From CAVTWY01 sp963738615 (lineage in GTDB: Bacteria; Pseudomonadota; Gammaproteobacteria; Burkholderiales; Burkholderiaceae_C), in contig CAVTXI010000012.1 of NCBI GenBank assembly GCA_963738615.1, forward strand, positions 806,001-870,000: 64,000 nucleotides of DNA. The letters run 5' to 3'. The position numbers were made by a program, and so were the translations under genes. How positions within the stretch are numbered: position 1 is the stretch's first letter; every line of letters begins with the position of its first letter. A model generated the notes under the pieces. That model was given only the letters and a program-made list of their open reading frames with translations. It did not search any database and had not been told where the DNA came from. Below are positions 28,621 to 36,718 of this stretch, one piece after another.

Positions 28621-30044
28621 CGGGGGATCCTCCGGACGTCGACGAAGTGGCCGTTCATCGCGGCCGCCGCAGCCATGGCGGGCGACACCAGGTGCGTGCG
28701 TCCGCCTGCGCCTTGTCGCCCTTCGAAGTTGCGATTGCTGGTCGACGCGCAGCGCTCACCGGGCTCGAGGCGATCGGCGTTCATCGCCAGGCACATGGAA
28801 CAACCGGGCTCGCGCCACTCGAATCCCGCGGCCTTGAAGATCGTGTCCAGCCCTTCCTTCTCGGCCTGCGCCTTCACCAGCCCCGACCCGGGCACGACGA
28901 GCGCGAGCTTGACGTTGCGCGCCACTTTGCCGCCCACCGCGCGTACCACCGAAGCGGCTTCGCGCAGGTCTTCGATGCGGCTGTTGGTGCACGAGCCGAT
29001 GAAGATCTTGTCGACGTGGATGTCGCTCATCGCCTTGTTCGGTTCGAGCCCCATGTACTTCAACGCGGCCTCCATGGCACGGCGCCTGTCGGCGTCTTGC
29101 TCCTTGTCGGGATCGGGCACGCGGTCCTCGATCGATACGACCATCTCGGGGCTGGTGCCCCACGTCACCTGCGGCACCAACGCAGACGCATTAACTTCGA
29201 CCACCTTGTCGAACACCGCATCAGCGTCGGACTGGAGCGCGCGCCACAGCACGGTCGCCTGGTCCCACGCCACGCCGGTCGGCGCGAAGGGGCGACCCTT
29301 CACGTAGTCGATGGTCCTCTGATCGACTGCGACCAGCCCCGCGCGCGCGCCGGCCTCGATCGCCATGTTGCACACCGTCATGCGGCCTTCCATCGACAAC
29401 GCGCGCATCGCGGGGCCGCCGAACTCGATCGTGTAGCCGGTACCGCCCGCAGTGCCGATCTTGCCGATGATCGCCAGCACGATGTCTTTCGCGGTGCAAC
29501 CGCGCGCCAGCGTGCCGGTCACGTTCACCAGCAGGTTCTTCGCCTTGCGCGCCAACAGCGTCTGCGTCGCCAGCACATGTTCGACCTCGCTGGTGCCGAT
29601 GCCGTGCGCCAGCGCGCCGAAGGCACCGTGCGTCGAGGTATGCGAGTCGCCGCAGACCACCGTCATGCCCGGCAGCGTCGCGCCGTTCTCGGGCCCGATG
29701 ACGTGCACGATGCCTTGGCGTTGGTGCAGGAAAGGGAAGTACGCCGCCGCGCCAACCTCGCGGATGTTCTTGTCGAGCGTGACGACCTGCTGGCGCGACA
29801 CCGGATCGGCGATGCCATCGAGCCCGCGCTCCCAGCCCTCCGTGGGCGTGTTGTGGTCGGCGGTGGCGACGATCGAACTCGTGCGCCACGGTTTTCGACC
29901 CGCAAGACGCAGGCCTTCGAAGGCCTGCGGGCTCGTCACCTCGTGCACGAGATGGCGGTCGATGTAGAGCACGGCGGTGCCGTCGGGCTCGGTGTGGACG
30001 ACGTGGTCGTCCCACAGCTTGTCGTAGAGGGTGCGGCCTGGCAT
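28617..30044 (-). CDS. leuC: 3-isopropylmalate dehydratase large subunit
   Basis: A 475-residue aconitase-family protein starting MPGRTLYDKLWDDHVV; an upstream in-frame extension to 30095 is not conserved. Substrate and cluster motifs are present: VVCGDSHTSTHGAFGALAHG, IGSCTNSRIEDL and PGCSMCLAMN supply the [4Fe-4S] cysteines, and STSNRNFEGRQG the active-site arginine. It is the first gene of leuCDB, which continues into asd, fimV, truA and the trp genes on the same strand. No leader peptide or attenuator was recognised upstream. Confidence 0.97.
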
Positions 30045-30352
30045 GGCGATGGATGGTGGCGTCGAAGTCACGCATTTTCGCAGCCTCGTCGCCAACGCGC
30101 TTTCGCTGGCGCGTTGGTTGCATCAAACCCAAGCATGTCTGCCCGAGTGATGCGTGATGACCACCATGAAGTGCAACCGCATGTCACGTCTCGAGCAACT
30201 GGCGCAACGGCTGCTACACAAGCACGCTGCGTGGTTACAGCTGCGCAGTTATCTTGATGATCATGCGCGGCGCCGGACATCGCTGTCGTTTCGGTTCGCG
30301 GACGCATCGAGACGGTCGTCCAAATCTTTAGCTATCCATGGAACGACCATCG
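30045..30352. other. Divergent intergenic region leuC / lipoprotein gene
   Basis: This 308-bp region has no gene I can support. Within it lies a perfect 9-bp inverted repeat, CCAACGCGC-tttcgctg-GCGCGTTGG (30092-30117), 48 bp upstream of leuC. Without a T-run it is more likely a leader structure or protein-binding site than a terminator. The region should hold the promoters of leuCDB (minus) and of the lipoprotein gene (plus); I could not assign their boxes. Confidence 0.45.
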
Positions 30353-31243
30353 ATGAACCGCCGCGCCTGCCTTCAACTCGCACCCCTCTTCGCTGCCGTG
30401 CTGGCCGCGTGCGGAGGAAGCTCGGACGACAGTGCCGCCGGGGGGCCCGCTTCGATCATGCGGGAGGATGCCCCCCGCTTGTCAGCCACGAACCAGGCAT
30501 GGCATTGGATCGCCAGTGAGTGGCAACCGGTCAACTTCCCCGATGCAAGCGCGCGCAACGTTCGCTTTGGCCACGCAAGCCACGGCTGGGTGTTCAAGAC
30601 GGTGACGAGCACATCCCTCGCGTGCACGGTCGACTTCTTCGGCAGCGACCCGGCCCGTGGGGTCGTGAAGTCATGCGAGGTCGACACCGCGGCGTCGACA
30701 CCACCTCCTGCTGCCGGATGGCAATGGATCGCGAACGAGTGGCAGACCCTCGTCTTCCCCAACGCGACGACGCGCAATGTCCGCTTCGGACATGCAAACC
30801 ACGGATGGGTCTACGACGCGCTCACGGGCTCGTCCCTTGTCTGCACGGTCGACGCCTTCGGCAGCGATCCGGCCCGTGGGATCGTGAAGTCATGCGAGAT
30901 CGACAACAGCGTCGGTGCAGTGCTAACGGCTGCGCCGTCATCGCCTGCACCCTCGTCGCCTGCGCCGCCGCCACCCTCTACGCCGCCGGCCGTAGACGGC
31001 ACCGCCACCTTGAGCTGGGCCGCGCCGACCACGGGCTTCGCCGGCTATCGCGTCTATTACGGTCAAGCCTCGAGGTCATACCAGCAGAGCATGGGCACGG
31101 GCATCGACGTGGGCACAGCGCCCGGCTACACGGTCACGGGTCTGACGCGCGGGCGCACGTACTACTTCGCGGTCACGACCTTCGACACGGACGGCAACGA
31201 GAGCGTGTACTCGGGCGAGGTATCGAAGGCGATTGCGCCGTAG
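30353..31243 (+). CDS. Lipoprotein with duplicated novel domain and C-terminal fibronectin type III domain
   Basis: A 296-residue protein starting MNRRACLQLAPLFAAVLAAC, a lipoprotein signal with lipobox LAAC. Residues about 45-110 and 117-183 are two copies of one domain: W-x-W-I-A-x-EWQ, RNVRFGHAxHGWV, CTVDxFGSDPARGxVKSCExD, with two conserved cysteines per copy. A Ser/Pro linker (SSPAPSSPAPPPPSTPP) follows. The C-terminal 80 residues form an FnIII domain (ATLSWAAPTTGFAGYRVYYG, TGLTRGRTYYFAVTTFDTDG). It is an exported, probably surface-attached binding protein. I do not recognise the repeated domain. Transcription is divergent from leuC. Confidence 0.8.
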   Translation: MNRRACLQLAPLFAAVLAACGGSSDDSAAGGPASIMREDAPRLSATNQAWHWIASEWQPVNFPDASARNVRFGHASHGWVFKTVTSTSLACTVDFFGSDPARGVVKSCEVDTAASTPPPAAGWQWIANEWQTLVFPNATTRNVRFGHANHGWVYDALTGSSLVCTVDAFGSDPARGIVKSCEIDNSVGAVLTAAPSSPAPSSPAPPPPSTPPAVDGTATLSWAAPTTGFAGYRVYYGQASRSYQQSMGTGIDVGTAPGYTVTGLTRGRTYYFAVTTFDTDGNESVYSGEVSKAIAP

Positions 31244-31314
31244 ACGCTTAGCGCCTCGCCGTGGCCTGATCGCGCTGAAGCTCGGCCAGCATGGTCATGG
31301 CCGACCAGGCGGGT

Positions 31315-32286
31315 TCACTGCGGCTCGATGCCCGCCTGCTTCACGAGCTTCGCGTACTTCTCCATTTCGCTGCGGAAGTATTTCTGCGCATGCTCGGGCG
31401 TACTGACGTTGATGGTGTTGCCCTGCTTGGCCATCGCCTCGAGCACAGCGGCATCGGCGAACGCCGCACTGACCGCGTCATGCGCGCGCTTCACGTCAGC
31501 CGCCGACATGCCCTTCGGGCCGACCACGCCGAACCACGCTTCGACCACATAGTTCGGTGCGCCCTGCTCGGCGATCGTCGGAATGTCGGGCGCCGCGGGT
31601 GAGCGCTGCGCGCCGCCCACACCGATCGCGCGCAACGCGCCGCTCTTGATGTGCTGCTGCACCGACGGCAATGCCAGCGTGCCGAAGTCGATCTGCCCGC
31701 CGATGAGATCGGTGACGAATGGGCCGACGCCCTTGTACGGAATGTGGCGCGCCTTGCTGCCGACCTCGGCCACGTACTGCTCACCCGTCAGGTGAAGGAT
31801 GGTGCCATTGCCGCCCGAGCCGTAGGTCATCTGATCGGGCTTGGCTTTCAGCAACGCGGCGAACTCTTTGTGGTCCTTCGCGGGTACCTTCGTCGGGTTC
31901 ACCACCAGCACGATCGGCGTGGCACCGACGACGGCGATCGGCGTGAAGTCGCCTGGCATGTCGAATGGAATGCTCTTGAACACGCTCGGGAAGATGACGA
32001 CGTTGTTCGACACCACCGACAACGTCGTGCCGTCGGGCGCCGAACGCGCCAGCGCCTGCAGGCCCAAGATGCCGCCCGCGCCCGCCTGGTTCTCGATCAC
32101 GACCGGATGACCGAACGCTTTCGCCAGCGCCGCCTGCGCGGCGCGCGTGATGGCGTCGACGCCCGAACCCGGCGCGTTCGGCAGGATCAGCTTCACCGTT
32201 TTTTCGCCCATCTGCGCCCACGCTGGCAACGCCAGCGTGCAGACCGAGCCGATCATGGTGGTGACAAAACGGCGGCGAATGGTCAT
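31315..32286 (-). CDS. Bug-family tripartite tricarboxylate transporter receptor (TctC-like)
   Basis: A 323-residue periplasmic protein with a signal peptide (MTIRRRFVTTMIGSVCTLALPAWA). The Bug-fold hallmarks are KTVKLILPNAPGSGVDAITR, GHPVVIENQAGAGG and YGSGGNGTILHLTGE, with PYKGVGPFVTDLIGGQIDF. It binds a carboxylate in the periplasm. Bug proteins are greatly expanded in Burkholderiales and often stand without TctAB, as here. It follows the CoA transferase and HMG-CoA-lyase-like genes on the same strand, so its ligand may be the dicarboxylate those enzymes degrade. Confidence 0.93.
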   Translation of the reverse strand: MTIRRRFVTTMIGSVCTLALPAWAQMGEKTVKLILPNAPGSGVDAITRAAQAALAKAFGHPVVIENQAGAGGILGLQALARSAPDGTTLSVVSNNVVIFPSVFKSIPFDMPGDFTPIAVVGATPIVLVVNPTKVPAKDHKEFAALLKAKPDQMTYGSGGNGTILHLTGEQYVAEVGSKARHIPYKGVGPFVTDLIGGQIDFGTLALPSVQQHIKSGALRAIGVGGAQRSPAAPDIPTIAEQGAPNYVVEAWFGVVGPKGMSAADVKRAHDAVSAAFADAAVLEAMAKQGNTINVSTPEHAQKYFRSEMEKYAKLVKQAGIEPQ

Positions 32287-32321
32287 GGTGTCTCCAGTGT
32301 GCACAGGGGATGTGGGGGGTA

Positions 32322-33524
32322 TCAGGCCACGGCGTGGCTTGCGATCAAGGCGTCGATCTCGTCGTCGGACATCCCGACCGAGCGAAGCACCTCGCGCGTG
32401 TGTTCGCCGCTTCGTGGCGGATTCATCGTCACGCCGGGGCGATGGCCGTCGAGCGTGAATGGAAACAGGGTTGCCTTCACGACTTCACCGGCACGTTCGC
32501 CGTCAGTCAAGCGGATGTCGGCCAGCCCGCCGGTGGCAACAAGATGCGGGTCGTCGAGCAGCTCTTCGGGCTTGCGGATCGGCGCAAAAGGCAGCCCGGC
32601 TTGTTCCATCGCGCGCGCGATGTCGGCGGCGCGGCGTTCGACCAGACGCGATCTCAGGATCGGCAGCAGTTCGCCCCGCAGCTTCACGCGGTCATTGTTC
32701 AGCGCGTATCGCGGGTCGGCCTTCAGGTCACCCAACACCAGCGCGTCGCAGAACGTGTTCCATTGCGCGTCGCTCACGGCCGCCAGGAAGATCTGCTCGC
32801 CGTCCTTCACCGTGAACACGTCGTAGATCGCCCACGGGCTGATGCGCGCGGGCATCGGCGCTGCGGGCTTGCCGGTGATCGCGTACTGAAGCATGTGCTG
32901 GCCGACCAGGAACACGTTGTTCTCGAACAGCGCCGCCTGCACTTCCATGCCGCGGCCGGTGATGCCACGCTGGATCAACGCACCCAGCACCGCGATGGCG
33001 CCGAACATGCCGCCCATGATGTCGTTGACCGATGTGCCCGCGCGCAAAGGATCACCCGGGCGGCCGGTCATGTAGGCCAGGCCGCCCATCATCTGCACCA
33101 CCTCGTCGAGCGCGGTGCGGTGTTCGTAGGGGCCCGGCAGAAAGCCCTTCAGGCTGGCGTAGATCAGCTTCGGGTTCGTGGCCGACAACGCCTCGTAGTC
33201 CAGACCGTACTTCGCCAGCGTACCGGGCTTGAAGTTCTCGGCCACCACGTCGGCGTCCGCGCACAAGCGCCGCGCCGCTGCCGCACCGTCGGGCTCGTGC
33301 AGGTCGATGCGCACGCTCTTCTTGTTCCGGTTGAACAGCGGGAAGAAGCCCGCACCCGCGCCCAACAGCGTGCGCGTGCGGTCGCCTTCGATCGGCTCGA
33401 CCTTGATGACATCGGCGCCCAGATCGGCCAGCACCATGCCGCAGGTCGGGCCCATCACCATGTGCGTGAACTCGACGACCTTCAGGCCAGCGAGCGGGCG
33501 CGGCGTCGTGGATGACTCGCTCAT
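32322..33524 (-). CDS. CaiB/BaiF-family (class III) CoA transferase
   Basis: About 400 residues from MSESSTTPRPLAGLKVVEFT. Family landmarks are ADLGADVIKVEP, the FNRNKKSVRIDL loop, VAENFKPGTLAKYGLDYEAL, and the catalytic aspartate in MTGRPGDPLRAGTSVNDIMGG. It moves CoA between carboxylic acids through an aspartyl-CoA anhydride. The start ATG overlaps the stop of the HMG-CoA-lyase-like gene (ATGA at 33521-33524). Because that upstream gene is frameshifted, one long open frame appears to join the two, but this is an artefact. The pair probably activates a C5-C6 hydroxy diacid to CoA and cleaves it. Confidence 0.93.
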   Translation of the reverse strand: MSESSTTPRPLAGLKVVEFTHMVMGPTCGMVLADLGADVIKVEPIEGDRTRTLLGAGAGFFPLFNRNKKSVRIDLHEPDGAAAARRLCADADVVAENFKPGTLAKYGLDYEALSATNPKLIYASLKGFLPGPYEHRTALDEVVQMMGGLAYMTGRPGDPLRAGTSVNDIMGGMFGAIAVLGALIQRGITGRGMEVQAALFENNVFLVGQHMLQYAITGKPAAPMPARISPWAIYDVFTVKDGEQIFLAAVSDAQWNTFCDALVLGDLKADPRYALNNDRVKLRGELLPILRSRLVERRAADIARAMEQAGLPFAPIRKPEELLDDPHLVATGGLADIRLTDGERAGEVVKATLFPFTLDGHRPGVTMNPPRSGEHTREVLRSVGMSDDEIDALIASHAVA

Positions 33525-34484
33525 GCCACCACCGTCTTCGGCAGGCCCGCGCGCCAGATCGCACCGTGCAGCGGTTCGCCCTCGAGCCACTTCGCGATGC
33601 TCGCTCGCAGCGCCATCAGCCGGTCGAAGTGCAGGCCTGTCGGCACACCCATGCTGGCAAAGAGATACGCCACGTCTTCGGTTGCGACGTTGCCGCTGGC
33701 ACCGGGCGCGTGCGGGCAACCGCCGATGCCGCCCACGCACGCGTCGAAGCGCCGAATGCCCGCTTGCCACGCCGCGAGTACATTGGCGGACCCGAGCCCG
33801 CGCGTATCGTGGAAGTGGCCGCAGCTCGAACCGGTCGCCGGCTACCACGAGGCAACGCTCGAACAGCGTCTTCACCTGCAACGGGTCGGCATAGCCCACG
33901 GTGTCGGCCAGGCCGATACGGTCGATGCCAGTGTTCAGCGCGGCTTTCACCAGGCGCACGACTTCATCGGGCTCCACACGGCCTTGGATCGTGCAGCCGA
34001 AGGCGGTCGACATGCCGACCTCGACCAGGCAGTCGGACCCGCGCGCATCGCGCAACTCAACGATGCGGTGCAGGTCCTCGACCACCGCATCGGGCGTGCG
34101 CTTCAAGTTCGCCAGGCTGTGCTCATGGCTGGCCGACAGCGGCAGCAGCATCGAGTGCGCGCCGACATCGAGCGCGCGTTCGGCGCCCTTCACGTTCGGC
34201 ACCAGCACCGACGGCTTGCAGCCGGGCAGCGTCTTGGCGAAGGCGACCAGCTCGGCGGTGTCAGCCAGCTGCGGCATCAACTTCGCGGGCACGAAGGACC
34301 CAACCTCGAGCTCGCGCAGCCCCGCGTCGTAAGCGGCGCGCAGCCACTCGAGCTTGGCATCGGTCGGCACGACGCGCGAGAGGATCTGCAGGCCGTCGCG
34401 TAGGCCGACATCGCGGACGGTGACCGGTGCCGCAACCGGTGCCGTGATCACAGGGTTCGCAGGGTTCGCAGCAGTGTTCATCAC
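33521..34484 (-). CDS. Hydroxymethylglutaryl-CoA lyase-like enzyme, one apparent frameshift
   Basis: The first part (VTVRDVGLRDGLQILSRVVP, ELEVGSFVPAKLMPQLADT, GMSTAFGCTIQG, IGLADTVGYADP) and a second part in another frame (GGIGGCPHAPGASGNVATED, the catalytic-Cys loop) make one HMGL-family TIM barrel of 320 residues. The break lies near 33821: GAG CTG C GGC CAC TTC is read, so removing one C restores ELGHFHDTRG, which carries the metal-binding HxH. The enzyme cleaves HMG-CoA or a related 3-hydroxyacyl-CoA to acetyl-CoA and a keto acid. It lies upstream of, and overlaps by ATGA, the CoA transferase, and is divergent from a LysR gene. Confidence 0.87.
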
Positions 34485-34524
34485 CGCACTTTAGCCATGC
34501 CCGGGTGCATCATGGGCGGTATCT

Positions 34525-34543
34525 TGGAACCCTCGCGGTTCCA
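34525..34543. promoter_or_regulatory. LysR-type operator candidate (7-bp perfect inverted repeat)
   Basis: TGGAACC-ctcgc-GGTTCCA is a perfect inverted repeat lying 7 bp before the LysR start and 41 bp upstream of the divergent HMG-CoA-lyase-like gene. Size and position suit a LysR-type site that controls both directions. An upstream ATG for lysR at 34497 would place the repeat inside the gene, which favours the 34551 start. Confidence 0.55.
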
Positions 34544-34550
34544 TACCGGC

Positions 34551-35486
34551 ATGGCACACACCTTCGACCCCGTGACCTTGCGGCTCTTCGTCGCGGTCTG
34601 CGAAGAGCGCAACATCGCGCGCGCCGCCGAGCGTGAGTCGATCGTCGCGTCGGCGGTCAGCAAGCGCATCGCGGCGATCGAAACGCAGATCGGTGCGCCG
34701 CTGCTGGTGCGCGGCCGCCGCGGCATCGAACCCACGCCCGCGGGCCAAGCGCTGCTGCGCCAGGCGCGCGAGGTGCTGTCGACGATGGCGCGCATGCACG
34801 CTGAGCTGTCTGACTTCGCGACCGGCGCGCAGGGCAACGTGCGCATCCTGGCCGCACCGTCGGTGCTGGCCGAAGACCTGCCGGCCGACATCGGTGCGTT
34901 CCTCCAGAGTCACCCGCAGGTGCGCGTGAGCCTGGACGAACGCGTCAGCACCGAGATCGTCAAAGCCGTGCGCGAAGGCGCGGCCGACCTGGGTGTGTTG
35001 TGGGATCTGCCGGAGTTGGTCGACATGGCGGGCCTGGTGGCGCTGCCGTATCGACGCGACCACCTGTGCCTGGCCGCGCCGCCGGGCCACGCGCTCGCGC
35101 AACGTCGACGAATGAGCTTCGCGCAGGCGCTGCCGCACGTCACCGTCGCGGTCGCGGTGGGCGGCCTCGTCGACCGTCTGCTGCAACGCGAAGCGGCCAA
35201 GCTGTCGGTCGCGTTCGTGCACCGCATCCAGGTCTCGAGCATGGACGCCGGCGCGCGCGTGGTTGCCGCAGGCCTGGGCCCAGCCATCCTGCCCGGCGAA
35301 GCGGTGCGCCTGCACGCGGCCCACGGCGCCTTGTCGCTGGTGCCGCTGTCCGACGTGTGGGCCGAGCGTCGCTTCGTCGTGTGCCTGCGCGCCGACGGCA
35401 GCGTGCCGGCCGCCGCGCGCCTGCTGGCGCAGGCGCTGGCGCGCGCGGCGACGGCGTCGCGTCCCGACCATACTCATTCGCCATGA
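34551..35486 (+). CDS. LysR-family transcriptional regulator
   Basis: A 311-residue regulator from MAHTFDPVTLRLFVAVCEER. The HTH spans about residues 17-60 (NIARAAERESIVASAVSKRI, AAIETQIGAPLLVRGRRG), with a periplasmic-binding-like effector domain from residue 90. It is divergent from the HMG-CoA-lyase / CoA transferase / Bug receptor operon with a perfect palindrome between them and presumably controls it in response to the transported acid. Its stop overlaps the start of the LtrA gene (ATGA at 35483-35486). Confidence 0.92.
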   Translation: MAHTFDPVTLRLFVAVCEERNIARAAERESIVASAVSKRIAAIETQIGAPLLVRGRRGIEPTPAGQALLRQAREVLSTMARMHAELSDFATGAQGNVRILAAPSVLAEDLPADIGAFLQSHPQVRVSLDERVSTEIVKAVREGAADLGVLWDLPELVDMAGLVALPYRRDHLCLAAPPGHALAQRRRMSFAQALPHVTVAVAVGGLVDRLLQREAAKLSVAFVHRIQVSSMDAGARVVAAGLGPAILPGEAVRLHAAHGALSLVPLSDVWAERRFVVCLRADGSVPAAARLLAQALARAATASRPDHTHSP

Positions 35487-36703
35487 GCCATTCCTATTCG
35501 CAATCCCGTTCCCGTCGCCCGCTGCAAGGGCGCGACATCCACGAGGCGCATCGCGTCTCCACGCCGCTCGAACTGCTGTTCGACCTGACGTTCGTCGTCG
35601 CCATCGCGGCAGCCGCTTCGCAGTTGCATCACGCGGTCGTCGCGCAGCACCTTGGCGAGGGCCTGCTGGGCTTCGGGCTCGCCTTCGTCGCGATCTGGTG
35701 GGCATGGATGAACTTCACCTGGTTCGCCAGCGCCTACGACACCGATGACACGAGCTATCGTCTCTTCACGATGGTTCAGATGGTCGGCGTGCTGATCGTC
35801 GCGGCGGGCGTTCCGAAGGTCATCCAGGGCGACTTCACGACCGTGGTCATCGGCTACGTGGTGATGCGCATCTCGCTCGTGGCCGTGTGGCTGCGCGTCG
35901 CGCGCGAGCACCCGGAAGGTCGGCGCACCGCCTTGCGCTACGCGATCGGCATCTTCGTGCTCCAGCTGCTGTGGATCGCGCGCCTGTGGTTGCCGCGGTC
36001 GGTGCAGATCCCCGCCTTTGCCGTGCTGATGGCGTTCGAATTCATGGTGCCGCTGTGGGCCGCACGCGCTGGCCACACGCCGTGGCACGCGCATCACGTT
36101 GCCGAACGCTACGGGCTCTTCACGATCATCGTGCTGGGCGAATGCGTGCTCGGCGCCGCCAACGCGGTCGCGGGCGTGATCGAGGCGCGCGGCTGGACGT
36201 TCGACCTCGCGCTCGTCGGCCTCGGTTCGGCGGCATTGATTCTTTCGTTGTGGTGGGTGTACTTTCTGGTGCCGTCGGCCGAAGCGCTGCACCACCATCG
36301 CGACCGAGCTTTCGGTTGGGGCTACGGCCACGCGCCGGTGTTCGCGTCACTTGCCGCGCTGGGGGCGTTCATGGAAGTGGTGGCGGACCAGTTGAAGGCG
36401 AAGGCGCCGGTGGCAGCGCAGGCTGGCGTGTCGAGCGTGCTCGCGATCGGCTTGGTGGCAGCGGCGACCGCGATCTACCTCGTGACCGTCGCCTGGCTCG
36501 ACAACCGCCTGACGCGGCACGCCCTGCGGCGCCCGGGCATCGTCGTCGCCGGCCTCGCGGTCCTCGCGGCGGTGGTGGCGGCGCATGCGATGGGGTTGCC
36601 GTTGCCGTGGGCGATGTTGCTGATGCCGCTGGCGCCGGTCATGATCATCGCGCTTGTCACGCGCGAACGCGCACGGCGGCCCGAGGCGTTCGCGATTCGC
36701 TGA
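35483..36703 (+). CDS. LtrA-family multi-pass membrane protein
   Basis: A 406-residue protein starting at the ATG overlapping the lysR stop. The family opening THVSTPLELLFDLTFVVAIA-like segment is present (VSTPLELLFDLTFVVAIAAA), followed by about ten membrane segments and the conserved ERYGLFTIIVLGECVLGAAN (the LtrA 'RxGLFtIIxLGE' motif) and LHHHRDRAFGWGYGH. LtrA (low temperature requirement A) proteins are of unknown biochemical role; the family name comes from a Listeria mutant. Coupling to lysR may be incidental. Confidence 0.9.
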   Translation: MSHSYSQSRSRRPLQGRDIHEAHRVSTPLELLFDLTFVVAIAAAASQLHHAVVAQHLGEGLLGFGLAFVAIWWAWMNFTWFASAYDTDDTSYRLFTMVQMVGVLIVAAGVPKVIQGDFTTVVIGYVVMRISLVAVWLRVAREHPEGRRTALRYAIGIFVLQLLWIARLWLPRSVQIPAFAVLMAFEFMVPLWAARAGHTPWHAHHVAERYGLFTIIVLGECVLGAANAVAGVIEARGWTFDLALVGLGSAALILSLWWVYFLVPSAEALHHHRDRAFGWGYGHAPVFASLAALGAFMEVVADQLKAKAPVAAQAGVSSVLAIGLVAAATAIYLVTVAWLDNRLTRHALRRPGIVVAGLAVLAAVVAAHAMGLPLPWAMLLMPLAPVMIIALVTRERARRPEAFAIR

Positions 36704-36718
36704 TCGAAAGCGGGTGGC

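Noticed and set aside
30092..30117. Leucine attenuator upstream of leuC
   Set aside because: The 9-bp hairpin has no T-run, no alternative antiterminator was found, and no leucine-rich leader peptide reads into it.
32322..34484. One 720-codon lyase/CoA-transferase fusion protein
   Set aside because: The junction segment is Arg-rich out-of-frame sequence; the true lyase C-terminus lies in another frame and ends at an ATGA overlap with the transferase start.
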